DNA from: Pseudomonas sp. 8Z
Lineage (GTDB): Bacteria; Pseudomonadota; Gammaproteobacteria; Pseudomonadales; Pseudomonadaceae
NCBI RefSeq assembly: GCF_902506535.1
Contig: NZ_LR733827.1
Span: forward strand, 1,392,200 to 1,456,199
DNA: 64,000 nucleotides
Reading direction: 5' to 3'
Shown here: one piece after another, positions 34,976 to 43,929 of the stretch
Layout of the letters: every line of letters starts with the position of its first letter
Numbering within the stretch: position 1 is the stretch's first letter
The notes under the pieces: generated by a model
What the model was told of the DNA's origin: nothing
What the model saw: the letters and a program-made list of their open reading frames with translations, nothing else
The model's database searches: none
Program-made: the position numbers and the translations under genes

Positions 34976-35070
34976 AAAGGCGCTACCGATTCGAAGCGAT
35001 CAGCAGCGCTGGCGGCGTACCGTTGGCCTGATGCTCAAGGCGCCGACCGCTATGTTCTGCCGTGCTGAAC
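34976..35070 (+). pseudogene. Decayed fragment of a TIGR03862-type flavoprotein gene
   Basis: AAGGCGCTACCGATT then CGAAGCGATCAGCAGCGCTG and CTGATGCTCAAGGC align in order with 40635-40770 inside the flavoprotein gene (encoding DEAISSAGGVPF...LMLKALPGVFCAGE), but with two internal deletions and frameshifts. It is a non-functional remnant between REP palindromes. Confidence 0.65.
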
Positions 35071-35081
35071 AGGCTAACCCC

Positions 35082-35142
35082 GTAGGGCGGGTGCAACCCG
35101 CCAGCCCCTGTTGGCGGGTTACACCCGCCCTACGCCAGGCAA
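35082..35142. repeat. REP palindromes, GTAGGGCGGGTGCAACCCGCC family
   Basis: CGTAGGGCGGGTGCAACCCG followed by CC, AGCCCCTGTT and the inverted GGCGGGTTACACCCGCCCTACG; related units are at 34936-34975 and 38281-38373. Confidence 0.85.
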
Positions 35143-35165
35143 AGCCTCGTAGCCCGAAGATCGCG

Positions 35166-35756
35166 TCAGCCCAGACGCTTCAACAACTGCGCGCAATCCA
35201 CGGCATGCAGGTCGGTCAGCTCCGACCAGGGGTTGTCCGGCAGATTGACCAGTACGCTGCGCGCCCCGGCAGCCTGGGCGCACTCCAGATCGAAGCGGTA
35301 GTCACCGACCATCAGCAACTCGCTCGGCGCCACCTGCCAGCGCTCGGCCAGGTGCAGCAAACCACCCGGATGGGGTTTGGGCGGGGCCTCGTCGCGGCCA
35401 AGAATGTCGTCCACGACAAAGCAGTCATCCAGGCCGATGGCCTGCAGGGTCAGCAGCGCCAGCTCATGAGCGTTGCGAGTCAGGATGCCGAGGCGGCAGC
35501 CGCGCTCACGCAGGCTGCGCACCAGCTCGATGGCGCCCGGCGCCGGCTGCGAGGCCACGGCCAGCTCACGTTCGTGCTCCAGCAGCCAGGCGTGTTTGGC
35601 GGCTGCCACCTCGGCCGGCAGCGCGGCGAGGTGGTGGAGGATGTCATCTTCCTGCGGGATGCCCAGCTCCCGCTTGATCGCCGGAAAATCATGCACGGCC
35701 AGGGTCAGGGTGCCGTCCATGTCGAACACCCAGTGGCGAACATCGCCGAGGCTCAT
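35166..35756 (-). CDS. HAD-IA family hydrolase (phosphoglycolate phosphatase-like)
   Basis: 196-residue HAD phosphatase. Motif I WVFDMDGTLT with the nucleophile Asp at about residue 11, motif II LGILTRNA, motif III Lys in PPKPHPGG, motif IV MVGDYRFDLECA. The cap is helical, as in subfamily IA (Gph/PgmB-like). Substrate unknown. The start codon overlaps the tesB stop by four bases (ATGA), so it is translationally coupled to tesB. Confidence 0.88.
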   Translation of the reverse strand: MSLGDVRHWVFDMDGTLTLAVHDFPAIKRELGIPQEDDILHHLAALPAEVAAAKHAWLLEHERELAVASQPAPGAIELVRSLRERGCRLGILTRNAHELALLTLQAIGLDDCFVVDDILGRDEAPPKPHPGGLLHLAERWQVAPSELLMVGDYRFDLECAQAAGARSVLVNLPDNPWSELTDLHAVDCAQLLKRLG

Positions 35757-36622
35757 TTCCAGTCCTCACGCACGCGGGTCAGCCCTTCCTGCGCCACCGA
35801 GGCCACCAGTTCGCCCTGGCGGTTGAAGATACTGGCGCGCGAGAAGCCACGGGCATTGCCGGCCCAGGGGCTGTCCATGGCGTACAGCAGCCAGTCATCC
35901 ATACGCAGGTTGCGATGCACCCACAGCGAGTGGTCGAGGCTGGCCACCTGCATGAACTTCTGAAACACCGACACGCCATGCGGCAGCATCGAGGTGGTGA
36001 GCAGGTTGAAGTCACTGGCGTAGGCCAGCAGGTACTTGTGTAGTTGCGGATCGTCAGGCAGCTCGCCCGCGGCGCGGAACCACACATACTTCACCGGCTC
36101 GGCCGGCTTGGGGTCGAACGGATTGACCGAAGTGACCGGGCGAATCTCGATGGGCTTGTCGCTGATCGCTCGATCACGCAAGCGCTCCGGGATCATCGGC
36201 GCCACCAGGTGCGCCAGTTCGGTTTCCGACTTGAGGTTCTCAGGGCCGATCACCTCGGGCATGGCGCACTGGTGATGGAAGCCCTCTTCGTCGTACTGGA
36301 ACGATGCGCTGCAGAAGAAAATCGGATGGCCCTTCTGCACCGCCGTGACACGGCGCGTACTGAAGCTGCCACCGTCACGGGTGCGGTCGACCTGATAGAC
36401 CACCGGCAGGCTGGCATCACCGGGGCGCAGAAAATAGCCGTGCATGGAATGCACATGGCGCGCTTCCTCGACCGTCTGACTCGCAGCAGAAATGCATTGG
36501 CCCAGCACCTGGCCGCCGAACAGTTGGCGAAAGCCCAATTCCTGGCTGCGACCACGGAACAGATTTTCCTCGATCTGCTCCAGGCTAAGCAGCGCGACCA
36601 GATCGTCGAGTACCTGGGTCAT
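35753..36622 (-). CDS. tesB: Acyl-CoA thioesterase II
   Basis: 289-residue double hot-dog thioesterase that hydrolyses acyl-CoA to free acid and CoA. Conserved start MTQVLDDLVALLSLEQIEENLFRG, then FGGQVLGQ and HSMHGYFLRPGD in the first hot-dog; the second holds the catalytic Asp in AYASDFNLL, and SRASIFNRQGELVASVAQEG near the end. The ATG at 36622 is the family start; the extra upstream frame is not homologous. Operon with the HAD phosphatase. Confidence 0.95.
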   Translation of the reverse strand: MTQVLDDLVALLSLEQIEENLFRGRSQELGFRQLFGGQVLGQCISAASQTVEEARHVHSMHGYFLRPGDASLPVVYQVDRTRDGGSFSTRRVTAVQKGHPIFFCSASFQYDEEGFHHQCAMPEVIGPENLKSETELAHLVAPMIPERLRDRAISDKPIEIRPVTSVNPFDPKPAEPVKYVWFRAAGELPDDPQLHKYLLAYASDFNLLTTSMLPHGVSVFQKFMQVASLDHSLWVHRNLRMDDWLLYAMDSPWAGNARGFSRASIFNRQGELVASVAQEGLTRVREDWK

Positions 36623-36728
36623 GGCGTCTCTCCTCGTACGGGATGTGGTGTTGGCAAAGGGGCAAATGGTAAAGAATTTGCGGTCGTCTGTCGGCAGGCG
36701 CAGGTAATAAGCGGCCGACATGCGGCGA

Positions 36729-37289
36729 TCATCGTCGCGCCCGCCATTGCTCACGAGCAATGCGATAGAGCAGGTGCGGTTGCAGCGGATGGCCGCTCGG
36801 CAGTTTCGGATGCAGGAAATCGCCCCCCTCATCACGCCGCATGCCGATGCGGCGCATCACCGCCTGCGACGGCAAATTGGCCGCGACGGTAAAACTCACC
36901 ACCTCATCCAGCCCGAGAAGCTCGAAGGCCACGGCCAGTGCCGCGCGTGCTGCTTCGCTGGCAAAGCCCTGACGCCAATGCCCGCGAGCCAGGCGCCAGC
37001 CGATTTCCACGGCGGGCACGAAGGGCGCCTCGAAGCCGACCTGCGCCAACCCGGCAACACCGATCAGCTCACCCGTGTCGCGCCGCTCCAGTGCCCAGAA
37101 GCCAAAGCCGTGCTCGGTAAAATGCTCACGCAGACGCACCAGCATCTGCGCACTCTGCTCGTCGTCCAGCGGTGCCGGAAAATGGCGCATCACCTCAGCA
37201 TCGGCATTAAGCGCGCTCAGCGCGGGCAGGTCGCTGTCACGCCAGGCGCGTAACAACAGGCGCTCACTGCAGGTTTCGATCAAAGGCAT
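36729..37289 (-). CDS. GNAT family N-acetyltransferase (RimJ/RimL type)
   Basis: 186 residues. MPLIETCSERLLLRAWRDSDL is the usual start of RimJ/RimL-like acetyltransferases; the acetyl-CoA loop lies in ARGHWRQGFASEAARAAL (R-x-x-G-x-A/S) near residue 105, followed by NLPSQAVMRRIGMRRDEGG. Target (protein N-terminus or small molecule) unknown. Divergent from the HDAC-like gene. Confidence 0.88.
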   Translation of the reverse strand: MPLIETCSERLLLRAWRDSDLPALSALNADAEVMRHFPAPLDDEQSAQMLVRLREHFTEHGFGFWALERRDTGELIGVAGLAQVGFEAPFVPAVEIGWRLARGHWRQGFASEAARAALAVAFELLGLDEVVSFTVAANLPSQAVMRRIGMRRDEGGDFLHPKLPSGHPLQPHLLYRIAREQWRARR

Positions 37290-37346
37290 GGCGATTGACT
37301 CATCAGATTGCGACCATAGGCCGCCGCTTCAACAGAGTTAAAGTGT

Positions 37347-38267
37347 ATGCGCTTACCGCTGGTCTACCACGAGGATTACAGCCCGCCCTTCCCGGCTGGG
37401 CATCGCTTCCCCATGGAGAAGTTCCGTCTGCTGCGCGATCACCTGATCGATAGCGGCCTGACCACGGATGCCGAGCTGCAACGCCCAGAGCTATGCCCGG
37501 CGCAGGTGCTGGCTCTGGTGCATTGCCCGGACTACATCGCCCGCTACATGGCGGGCGAACTGTCCCATGAAGATCAACGCCGCCTCGGCCTGCCCTGGAG
37601 CGAAGCCCTGGCCCGGCGTACCGTACGTGCCGTGGGCGGTTCGCTGCTGACCGCCGAACTGGCGCTGCGTCATGGCCTGGCCTGCCACCTGGCCGGTGGC
37701 ACCCACCACGCGCACTACGACTTTCCCTCCGGCTTCTGCATCTTCAACGACCTGGCGGTGATCGCCCGTTACCTGCTCGAAGCAGGCCGCGTGCATCGCG
37801 TGCTGATCTTCGACTGCGACGTACACCAGGGCGACGGCACTGCGCGGCTACTGGAAGACGAACCGGACGCCATCACCGTATCGCTGCACTGCGAACAGAA
37901 CTTCCCCGCACGCAAGGCGCAAAGCGACTGGGACATTCCCCTGCCACGCGGCATGGGCGACGCCGATTATCTGAAGGTGGTGGACGACACGCTGAACTAC
38001 CTGCTGCCGATCTACCAGCCGGATCTGGTGCTCTACGACGCCGGCGTCGACGTGCACCAGGACGACGCCCTGGGTTACCTGCAACTCACCGACACCGGCC
38101 TGGCTGCCCGCGACGAAGCCGTCTTGCAGCACTGCCTGGGCCGCGACATTCCGGTGCTGGGCGTGATTGGCGGCGGCTACGCCAAAGACCACACCGCCCT
38201 CGCCCGCCGCCACGGCATCCTGCATCACAGCGCGGCGAAGGTGTGGGCGGCGCGGGGCTTGGGCTAA
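37347..38267 (+). CDS. Histone deacetylase-like amidohydrolase
   Basis: 306-residue zinc hydrolase of the arginase/deacetylase superfamily. Zinc ligands and catalytic groups are visible: the His pair in GGTHHAHYD near residue 117, FDCDVHQGDGTA (Asp, His), DAGVDVHQDD and the C-terminal GGGYAKDH. Bacterial members deacetylate acetylpolyamines or other amides. It starts with the family N-terminus MRLPLVYHEDY. No ribosome-binding site stronger than AGAG is visible. Confidence 0.9.
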   Translation: MRLPLVYHEDYSPPFPAGHRFPMEKFRLLRDHLIDSGLTTDAELQRPELCPAQVLALVHCPDYIARYMAGELSHEDQRRLGLPWSEALARRTVRAVGGSLLTAELALRHGLACHLAGGTHHAHYDFPSGFCIFNDLAVIARYLLEAGRVHRVLIFDCDVHQGDGTARLLEDEPDAITVSLHCEQNFPARKAQSDWDIPLPRGMGDADYLKVVDDTLNYLLPIYQPDLVLYDAGVDVHQDDALGYLQLTDTGLAARDEAVLQHCLGRDIPVLGVIGGGYAKDHTALARRHGILHHSAAKVWAARGLG

Positions 38268-38280
38268 GCGCGCTGCCGAT

Positions 38281-38373
38281 GGCGGGTTACTTACACCCGC
38301 CCTACGGGCTTGCTCAAGACGTAGGGCGGGTGCAACCCGCCAATTCACCGGAGGCGGGTTGCACCCGCCCTAC
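38281..38373. repeat. REP palindromes, GTAGGGCGGGTGCAACCCGCC family (three arms)
   Basis: GGCGGGTTACTTACACCCGC near the left end, then CGTAGGGCGGGTGCAACCCG, and finally GGCGGGTTGCACCCGCCCTACG. The repeats lie between the convergent HDAC-like and aminotransferase genes. Confidence 0.88.
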
Positions 38374-38386
38374 GACAGAGCGTTGA

Positions 38387-39520
38387 TCAGCCTGCTTGCA
38401 CCTTGTCCAACGCCTGCTCCAGGGTGGCCACGGTGCGTTCGATATTCCCCAGCTTGTCCAACCCGAACAGGCCTAAGCGGAAGGTCTGGAAGTCCGCTGG
38501 CTCGTCACATTGCAGCGGCACGCCGGCGGCGATCTGCAGGCCGATGGCGGCGAACTTGGCGCCGGTCTTGATCTGCGCGTCGTCGGTGTAGCAAACCACC
38601 ACCCCCGGTGCCTCGAAGCCCTTGGCCGCCACACTCTTGAAGCCGCGCGCGGCCAGCAGGGCACGCACCCGGTCACCCAGTTCCTGCTGTTGCTCACGCA
38701 CTTTGGCAAAACCGAGGGCCTTGGCCTCCAGCATGGCGTCGCGGAAACGCGCCAGGGCATCGCTGGGCATGGTGGCGTGATAGGCGTGGCCGCCCTGCTC
38801 GTAGGCCTGCATGATCTGCAGCCACTTCTTCAGGTCGCAGGCGAAGCTGGTGCTCTGAGTGGTCTCGACGCGCGCCTGGGCCGCCGCGCTCAGCATCACC
38901 AGCGCGCAGCAGGGCGAAGCGCTCCAGCCCTTCTGTGGGGCGCTGATCAGCACATCGATGCCACAGGCCTGCATGTCCACCCAGAGGGTGCCGGAGGCGA
39001 TGCAATCGAGCACGAACAGGCCGCCGACGGCGTGCACCGCGTCGCTCACCGCGCGCAGGTAGTCGTCCGGCAGGATCATGCCCGACGAAGTTTCCACATG
39101 CGGGGCGAACACCACCTGCGGTTTCTCGGCGGCAATGGTCGCTAGCACCTCGTCCAGCGGCGCCGGGGCGAAGGCCGCTTGCGGGCCTTCGGCGATCGGG
39201 TGCGCCTTGAGCACCCGCGCTTCGGCTGGAATGCGCCCCATGTCGAAGATCTGCGTCCAGCGGTAGCTGAACCAGCCGTTGCGGATCACCAGGCACTTCT
39301 GCTCGGTCGCCAACTGCCGTGCCACCGCTTCCATGCCATAGGTGCCGCTACCCGGCACCACCGCCACGGCATGGGCGTTGTAGACCTGTTTCAGGGTGGC
39401 GGAGATATCGCGCATCACACCTTGGAAGGACTGCGACATATGGTTCAGCGAGCGGTCGGTGTAGACCACCGAATATTCGATCAGGCCATCGGGATCGATG
39501 TCGGGGCAGATCTGGGACAT
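38387..39520 (-). CDS. Class V aminotransferase (alanine/serine--glyoxylate type)
   Basis: 377-residue PLP enzyme. The PLP-Lys is in SAPQKGWSASPCCALVML near residue 200; the glyoxylate-aminotransferase-like N-terminus has VVPGSGTYGMEAVARQL and the phosphate-binding region lies further on. Class V members near this sequence use alanine or serine with glyoxylate or similar oxoacids; the exact pair is not certain. The ATG at 39520 begins MSQICPDIDPDG; the earlier frame upstream covers the promoter of the divergent flavoprotein gene. Confidence 0.85.
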   Translation of the reverse strand: MSQICPDIDPDGLIEYSVVYTDRSLNHMSQSFQGVMRDISATLKQVYNAHAVAVVPGSGTYGMEAVARQLATEQKCLVIRNGWFSYRWTQIFDMGRIPAEARVLKAHPIAEGPQAAFAPAPLDEVLATIAAEKPQVVFAPHVETSSGMILPDDYLRAVSDAVHAVGGLFVLDCIASGTLWVDMQACGIDVLISAPQKGWSASPCCALVMLSAAAQARVETTQSTSFACDLKKWLQIMQAYEQGGHAYHATMPSDALARFRDAMLEAKALGFAKVREQQQELGDRVRALLAARGFKSVAAKGFEAPGVVVCYTDDAQIKTGAKFAAIGLQIAAGVPLQCDEPADFQTFRLGLFGLDKLGNIERTVATLEQALDKVQAG

Positions 39521-39634
39521 GGCAGGCTCCAGCCGAAAAAGGTTCGCACAGAACCTGCCCCAACCCTCGGCAAATAACAAGGCCGCGAGGCACTCGGGTA
39601 GAATGCGCAGCCGTTCCTCTACCGTCCTGCCGCC

Positions 39635-40870
39635 ATGACCACACGCACGTCACCCAACGCTCATCACGTCGCCATCATCGGCGGCGGCCCTGCCGGGCTG
39701 ATGGCCGCCGAAGTGCTGGCGCAAGACGGCGTGCGCGTGGAGTTGTTCGACGCTATGCCCTCGGTGGGGCGCAAGTTCCTGCTGGCCGGTGTCGGCGGTA
39801 TGAACATCACCCATTCAGAACCCAAGGACGCATTCATAAGCCGCTACGGTGAACGCCAGGCCGAGGTCGCGGCGCTGCTGCGCGAGTTCGACGCCGACGC
39901 CCTGCGCGCCTGGATTCACGGCCTGGGCATCGACACCTTCGTCGGCACCTCTGGCCGCGTATTCCCCACCGACATGAAGGCCGCGCCATTGCTGCGCGCC
40001 TGGCTGCGGCGCCTGCGCGAGCTGGGGGTGACGATCCATACCCGTAGCCGCTGGCTGGGCTGGAATGTCGATGGCAGCCTGCGTATCGCCAGCGCGGACG
40101 GCGAGCGTGCCGTAGCCGCCGATGCCTGCCTGCTAGCGCTAGGCGGCGGCAGTTGGGCGCGGCTGGGCTCCGACGGCGCCTGGGTGCCGCTGTTGCAGGC
40201 ACGCGGCATCGAAGTGGAGGCATTAAAGCCGAGCAACTGCGGTTTCGAGGTGGCTGGCTGGAGCGAGTACCTGCGCGAAAAATTCGCTGGGGCGCCGCTG
40301 AAGAACGTCGCCCTCAGCCTGCCCGGCCAGGCCGCGCGCGTCGGTGAGTTCGTGCTGACTGCAAGCGGTATCGAAGGCAGCCTGGTGTACGCCTTTTCCG
40401 CCGATATCCGCCGCGCCATCGAGATCGACGGCCACGCCGTGATTCATCTGGATCTGCTACCACAGATGCCGCTGGCCAAACTGCAGCAAGCGCTGAATAA
40501 GCCGCGCGGCAAGCACTCGATGGCCAAGCACCTGCATCGCCAGGCCGGTCTAGACGGGGTGAAGGCCGCCCTGCTGCGCGAACTGGCGCCCGCCGACGCC
40601 TTCACTGAGCCGGCGGCGCTGGCACTCTGGATCAAGGCGCTGCCGATTACCCTGCTGCGTACCCGACCACTGGACGAAGCCATCAGCAGCGCTGGGGGCG
40701 TACCCTTCACTGCGCTGGATGCCGACCTGATGCTCAAGGCTCTGCCCGGCGTGTTCTGCGCAGGTGAAATGCTCGACTGGGAAGCACCGACCGGCGGCTA
40801 CCTGCTCACCGCCTGCTTCGCCAGCGGGCGGGTAGCGGCGCAAGGCGTGCTGCACTGGCTAAAGCCGTAG
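39635..40870 (+). CDS. TIGR03862 family flavoprotein (HI0933/BaiN-like)
   Basis: 411-residue FAD-dependent protein. It begins with the dinucleotide-binding fold VAIIGGGPAGLMAAEVLA and continues DAMPSVGRKFLLAGVGGMNITHSE, the signature of the HI0933-like flavoproteins. C-terminal FAD contacts: PGVFCAGEMLDWEAPTGGYLLTACFASGR. Substrate unknown; some BaiN-type members are reductases. A decayed copy of part of this gene lies at 34976-35070. Confidence 0.9.
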   Translation: MTTRTSPNAHHVAIIGGGPAGLMAAEVLAQDGVRVELFDAMPSVGRKFLLAGVGGMNITHSEPKDAFISRYGERQAEVAALLREFDADALRAWIHGLGIDTFVGTSGRVFPTDMKAAPLLRAWLRRLRELGVTIHTRSRWLGWNVDGSLRIASADGERAVAADACLLALGGGSWARLGSDGAWVPLLQARGIEVEALKPSNCGFEVAGWSEYLREKFAGAPLKNVALSLPGQAARVGEFVLTASGIEGSLVYAFSADIRRAIEIDGHAVIHLDLLPQMPLAKLQQALNKPRGKHSMAKHLHRQAGLDGVKAALLRELAPADAFTEPAALALWIKALPITLLRTRPLDEAISSAGGVPFTALDADLMLKALPGVFCAGEMLDWEAPTGGYLLTACFASGRVAAQGVLHWLKP

Positions 40871-40946
40871 GGTGAGTCGGGCGGCGCTCCGCTTCAGCCC
40901 ACCAGGGCTGACCGCTGTTGGTGGGCTGAAGCCCACCCTACGGACT
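40868..40946. repeat. REP-like pair, GTAGGGTGGGCTTCAGCCCACC family
   Basis: CCGTAGGGTGAGTCGGGCGG near the left end and GGTGGGCTGAAGCCCACC then CTACGG at the right. It follows the flavoprotein stop and precedes the response-regulator gene. Confidence 0.8.
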
Positions 40947-41046
40947 GGCCGGGCTACGCTTGAAAAAGCACTGAAAGCGCTGTGATGCCTTACAGCATGC
41001 AGCTATGCTCAATTTTAGTGTTTTTCCACACAGGTGATAGCACGCC

Positions 41047-42048
41047 GTGATCCCTCTGCTGGTCTGCGACGACTCCAACATGGCGCGCAAGCAACTGATT
41101 CGCGCGCTGCCTGCCGAATGGCCGGTGACCCTTAGCCAGGCGAGCAATGGCGAAGAAGCCTTGGCGCTGATTCGCCAGGGCCAAGGCCAGGTTATGCTGC
41201 TCGACCTGACCATGCCGGTGCTCGATGGCTACCAGACCCTGGCTGCACTCAAGGCCGAAGGGCTCAGCACGCAGGTCATCGTGGTTTCCGGTGACGTGCA
41301 GGACGAAGCCGTGCGCCGCGTGCGCGAGCTGGGCGCCCTGGCCTTCATCAAGAAACCGGCCGACCCCGAGATCCTGCGCCAGGCCCTGATCGAGCTGGGG
41401 CTGTTCAACCCGCAGGGCAGCCCGGTAGCGCAAGCTCAGGCGGCGGCGCTGTCGGAGCTGAAAGTGAGCTTCCGCGACGCCCTGCGCGAGGTCACCAACG
41501 TCGCCATGGGCCGCGCCGCCGCGCTGCTGGCCAAGGTGCTCGGCGTATTCGTACAGCTCCCCGTACCGCAGGTGAACATCTTCGAGGTCAGCGAACTGCA
41601 CATGACCCTGGTAGATGCTCAGCGCGGCGAGCGCTTCAGTGCGATTTGCCAGGGCTTTATCGGCGAGGCCATCGCCGGTGAGGCATTGCTGCTGTTCCAT
41701 GATTCGGAGGTCTCGGACATGGCCCGGCTGCTCGGCTGGCAGCCGAAGAACGAGGCCGAAACCTCGGAAATGCTGCTGGATCTGGCCAGCATCCTGACCG
41801 GCGCCTGCCTGGCCGGTATCGCCGAACAGCTCGATCTGCGCTTCTCTCAGGGCCATCCGCAACTGCTCGGCCAGCATGCCAGCCTCGACCAGCTTATCCA
41901 GATCAACGCCCAGCGCTGGCGCAAGACCCTGGCCGTGGAAATCAGCTACAGCCTGGAGGGCCACGCCATCCATTTCGACCTGCTGCTGTTGTTCACCGAA
42001 GACTCGATCAAACGCCTGACCGGCAAGATCGGCTACCTGATGGAGTAA
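41047..42048 (+). CDS. Response regulator with CheC-type phosphatase domain
   Basis: 333 residues, GTG start. The N-terminal receiver (1-120) has acidic DD at about residues 8-9, the phospho-acceptor Asp in MLLDLTMPVLDG near 57, S in VVSGD and Lys in AFIKKP. The C-terminal half (about 135-325) is CheC/CheX-like: LREVTNVAMGRAAALLAKVLG keeps the E-x-x-N phosphatase motif near 151 with the downstream Pro. The second motif region (LLDLASILTGACLAGIAEQLD) lacks E-x-x-N, so only one active site seems intact. This protein could dephosphorylate its own or another receiver. Followed after 7 bases by the PAS gene. Confidence 0.88.
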   Translation: MIPLLVCDDSNMARKQLIRALPAEWPVTLSQASNGEEALALIRQGQGQVMLLDLTMPVLDGYQTLAALKAEGLSTQVIVVSGDVQDEAVRRVRELGALAFIKKPADPEILRQALIELGLFNPQGSPVAQAQAAALSELKVSFRDALREVTNVAMGRAAALLAKVLGVFVQLPVPQVNIFEVSELHMTLVDAQRGERFSAICQGFIGEAIAGEALLLFHDSEVSDMARLLGWQPKNEAETSEMLLDLASILTGACLAGIAEQLDLRFSQGHPQLLGQHASLDQLIQINAQRWRKTLAVEISYSLEGHAIHFDLLLLFTEDSIKRLTGKIGYLME

Positions 42049-42055
42049 TAAGGCG

Positions 42056-42487
42056 ATGCCCGCGCAGATCGATATTAAGGAAGTTCACTGGCTACTCGAC
42101 ATCGTGCAATGCATCGACGTCGGCGTGGTGGTGCTCGACCGCCAGTACCACGTCGAAGTGTGGAACGCCTTCATGGAAAACCACTCGGGCCTGGGCCCGG
42201 ATCAGGTACAGGGGCGTTCGCTGTTCGAGCTGTTCCCCGAATTGGATCGCCCTTGGCTGGAGCGCAAGGTGGAAAGCGTGGTGCAACTGGGCACCCGCGC
42301 CTTCAGCCTGTGGCAGCAGCGCCCGTATCTGATGCGTTTCAAGAGTTACCAGCCAATCACCGGCCAGGCCGATTTCATGTACCAGAACGTCACCCTGCTG
42401 CCGCTGGCCGGCCAGCCGGTGGAACACGTGTGCCTGGTGATTTACGACATGACCGACGCTGCCGTGGCAGCGCAGGCGCACGGCTGA
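42056..42487 (+). CDS. PAS domain protein paired with the response regulator-CheC protein
   Basis: 143 residues. A single PAS fold: LLDIVQCIDVGVVVLDRQYHVEVWNAFMENHSGLGPDQVQGRSLFELFP (42095-42241), then a beta-sheet C-terminal half ending HVCLVIYDMTDAA. No output domain, so it must act as a sensor partner of another protein. It lies 7 bases after the response regulator-CheC gene and is almost certainly co-transcribed with it. Confidence 0.85.
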   Translation: MPAQIDIKEVHWLLDIVQCIDVGVVVLDRQYHVEVWNAFMENHSGLGPDQVQGRSLFELFPELDRPWLERKVESVVQLGTRAFSLWQQRPYLMRFKSYQPITGQADFMYQNVTLLPLAGQPVEHVCLVIYDMTDAAVAAQAHG

Positions 42488-42512
42488 TCGCTGGCGGGGT
42501 TCCCCCGCCCTG

Positions 42513-43862
42513 CTACTTCTTGCCGCCCTTGGGCTTGCTGCCAAAGCTCGGCACCTTGCGCACCGCCTTGGCCTTGGGCTTGCTGTCGTCTTCCTCGAAC
42601 CAGCGCCCCAGGTGGATATTGCCCTTGCCGCCGCTCTTCGCAGCGCCCGCACCGGGGATCAGCTTCTGCTTGGGCTTTTTCGGTTTCTTCAGCACCTGGC
42701 CACCGACTGCCGTTAGCGGCACACGGTGGTCTGGAATGAAGTCTGGTTCATCGACGCGCTTGATCAGTTGCTGGGTCAGATTCTCGATCGCTGCCAGTTG
42801 ATCCACCTCGTCGGCGCAGACCAGGGAGATCGCCTCGCCCGTGCTGCCGGCGCGGCCGGTGCGGCCAATGCGGTGCACGTAGTCTTCGGCGTTGATCGGC
42901 AGGTCGAGGTTGACCACCAGCGGCAGATCGTCGATGTCCAAGCCGCGCGCGGCCACGTCGGTGGCCACCAGAACCTGCACCTCACCGGCCTTGAAGCGCT
43001 CCAGCGCGCGCAGGCGGCTGGGCTGCGGCTTGTCGCCGTGGATCGAGTCGGCAGCCACGCCCATGGCCAGCAGTTCCTGTTCGAGCTGATCGACGCCCTT
43101 GCGCGTCTTGGCGAACACCAGCACCTGGCCCCAGCGCTTGACCTGCAACAGGTGCAGGAACAGCTCGGATTTGCGCTTCTTATCCACCGGGATCAGCCAC
43201 TGCTTGACGGTCTTGGCCGCTGCGTTGCGCGGGCTGACTTCCACCGACAGCGGGTCGCGCAGCAGCTCGCCCGCCATCTGCCGGATGGCATCGGAGAAGG
43301 TGGCGGAGAACAGCAGGGTCTGGCGCTTTTTCGGCAGCGCGCTGAACAGCTCGTCCAGCTCGCGGGCGAAGCCCAGATCGAGCATGCGGTCGGCCTCATC
43401 GAGGATCAGCGTCTGCAACTGGGAAAACTTCACCGCGTTCTGCCGGTACAGGTCGAGCAGCCGACCCGGTGTGGCCACCAGCACATCGACGCCCTTGCGC
43501 AGCCTCATCATCTGCGGGTTGATGCTAACCCCGCCGTACACCGCGTAGCTACTCAGCGGCAGGTGCTGACCGTAACTGAGGAAGCTCTGCAACACCTGCT
43601 CGGCCAGTTCACGGGTCGGCGTCAGCACCAGCGCACGCACGCTGTTGCTGGCGACCTGGGGGCCTTCCAGGGTCAGACGCTGCAGCAGCGGCAGGGCAAA
43701 ACCGGCGGTCTTACCAGTGCCGGTCTGCGCCGCGGCCATCAGGTCGCGGCCCTTGAGCACGGCGGGGATGGCCTGGCTCTGCACCGGGGTCGGGGTTTGG
43801 TAGTCGAGATCGGCGAGGGTGCGCAGCAGCGGCTCGATCAAACCGAGGGAGGCGAAGGTCAT
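42513..43862 (-). CDS. rhlE: DEAD-box RNA helicase, RhlE type
   Basis: 449 residues. Q motif FASLGLIEPLLRTLADLDYQTPTPVQ (43782-43859), motif I AAQTGTGKTA, motif II VLDEADRML in LILDEADRMLD, motif III SATF, motif V ATDVAARGLDID, motif VI YVHRIGRTGRAG. The basic C-terminal tail with SGGKGNIHLGRW and a lysine-rich end is typical of Pseudomonas RhlE. Works in RNA degradation/ribosome assembly. ATG at 43862 begins MTFASLGL; the extra upstream frame is repeat sequence. Confidence 0.93.
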   Translation of the reverse strand: MTFASLGLIEPLLRTLADLDYQTPTPVQSQAIPAVLKGRDLMAAAQTGTGKTAGFALPLLQRLTLEGPQVASNSVRALVLTPTRELAEQVLQSFLSYGQHLPLSSYAVYGGVSINPQMMRLRKGVDVLVATPGRLLDLYRQNAVKFSQLQTLILDEADRMLDLGFARELDELFSALPKKRQTLLFSATFSDAIRQMAGELLRDPLSVEVSPRNAAAKTVKQWLIPVDKKRKSELFLHLLQVKRWGQVLVFAKTRKGVDQLEQELLAMGVAADSIHGDKPQPSRLRALERFKAGEVQVLVATDVAARGLDIDDLPLVVNLDLPINAEDYVHRIGRTGRAGSTGEAISLVCADEVDQLAAIENLTQQLIKRVDEPDFIPDHRVPLTAVGGQVLKKPKKPKQKLIPGAGAAKSGGKGNIHLGRWFEEDDSKPKAKAVRKVPSFGSKPKGGKK

Positions 43863-43929
43863 GGGGCAACCAGAGAGGCAATGGAAACAGTCGCGCAGTT
43901 TACCCGTTCTCACCATTCGTAGGAGCGGC

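Larger units (their letters stand above)
34615..35165. other. Intergenic region with REP palindromes and a gene remnant
   Basis: About 550 bases with no intact gene. It holds REP-like palindromes of the GTAGGGCGGGTGCAACCCGCC family at 34936-34975 and 35082-35142, and a decayed fragment related to the flavoprotein gene at 39635-40870 (separate entry). The left part must contain the promoter of the MFS gene. Confidence 0.7.

Noticed and set aside
34614..35963. 449-residue plus-strand frame over the intergenic region, the HAD gene and the end of tesB
   Set aside because: It runs through REP palindromes and antisense to two recognised genes; no domain.
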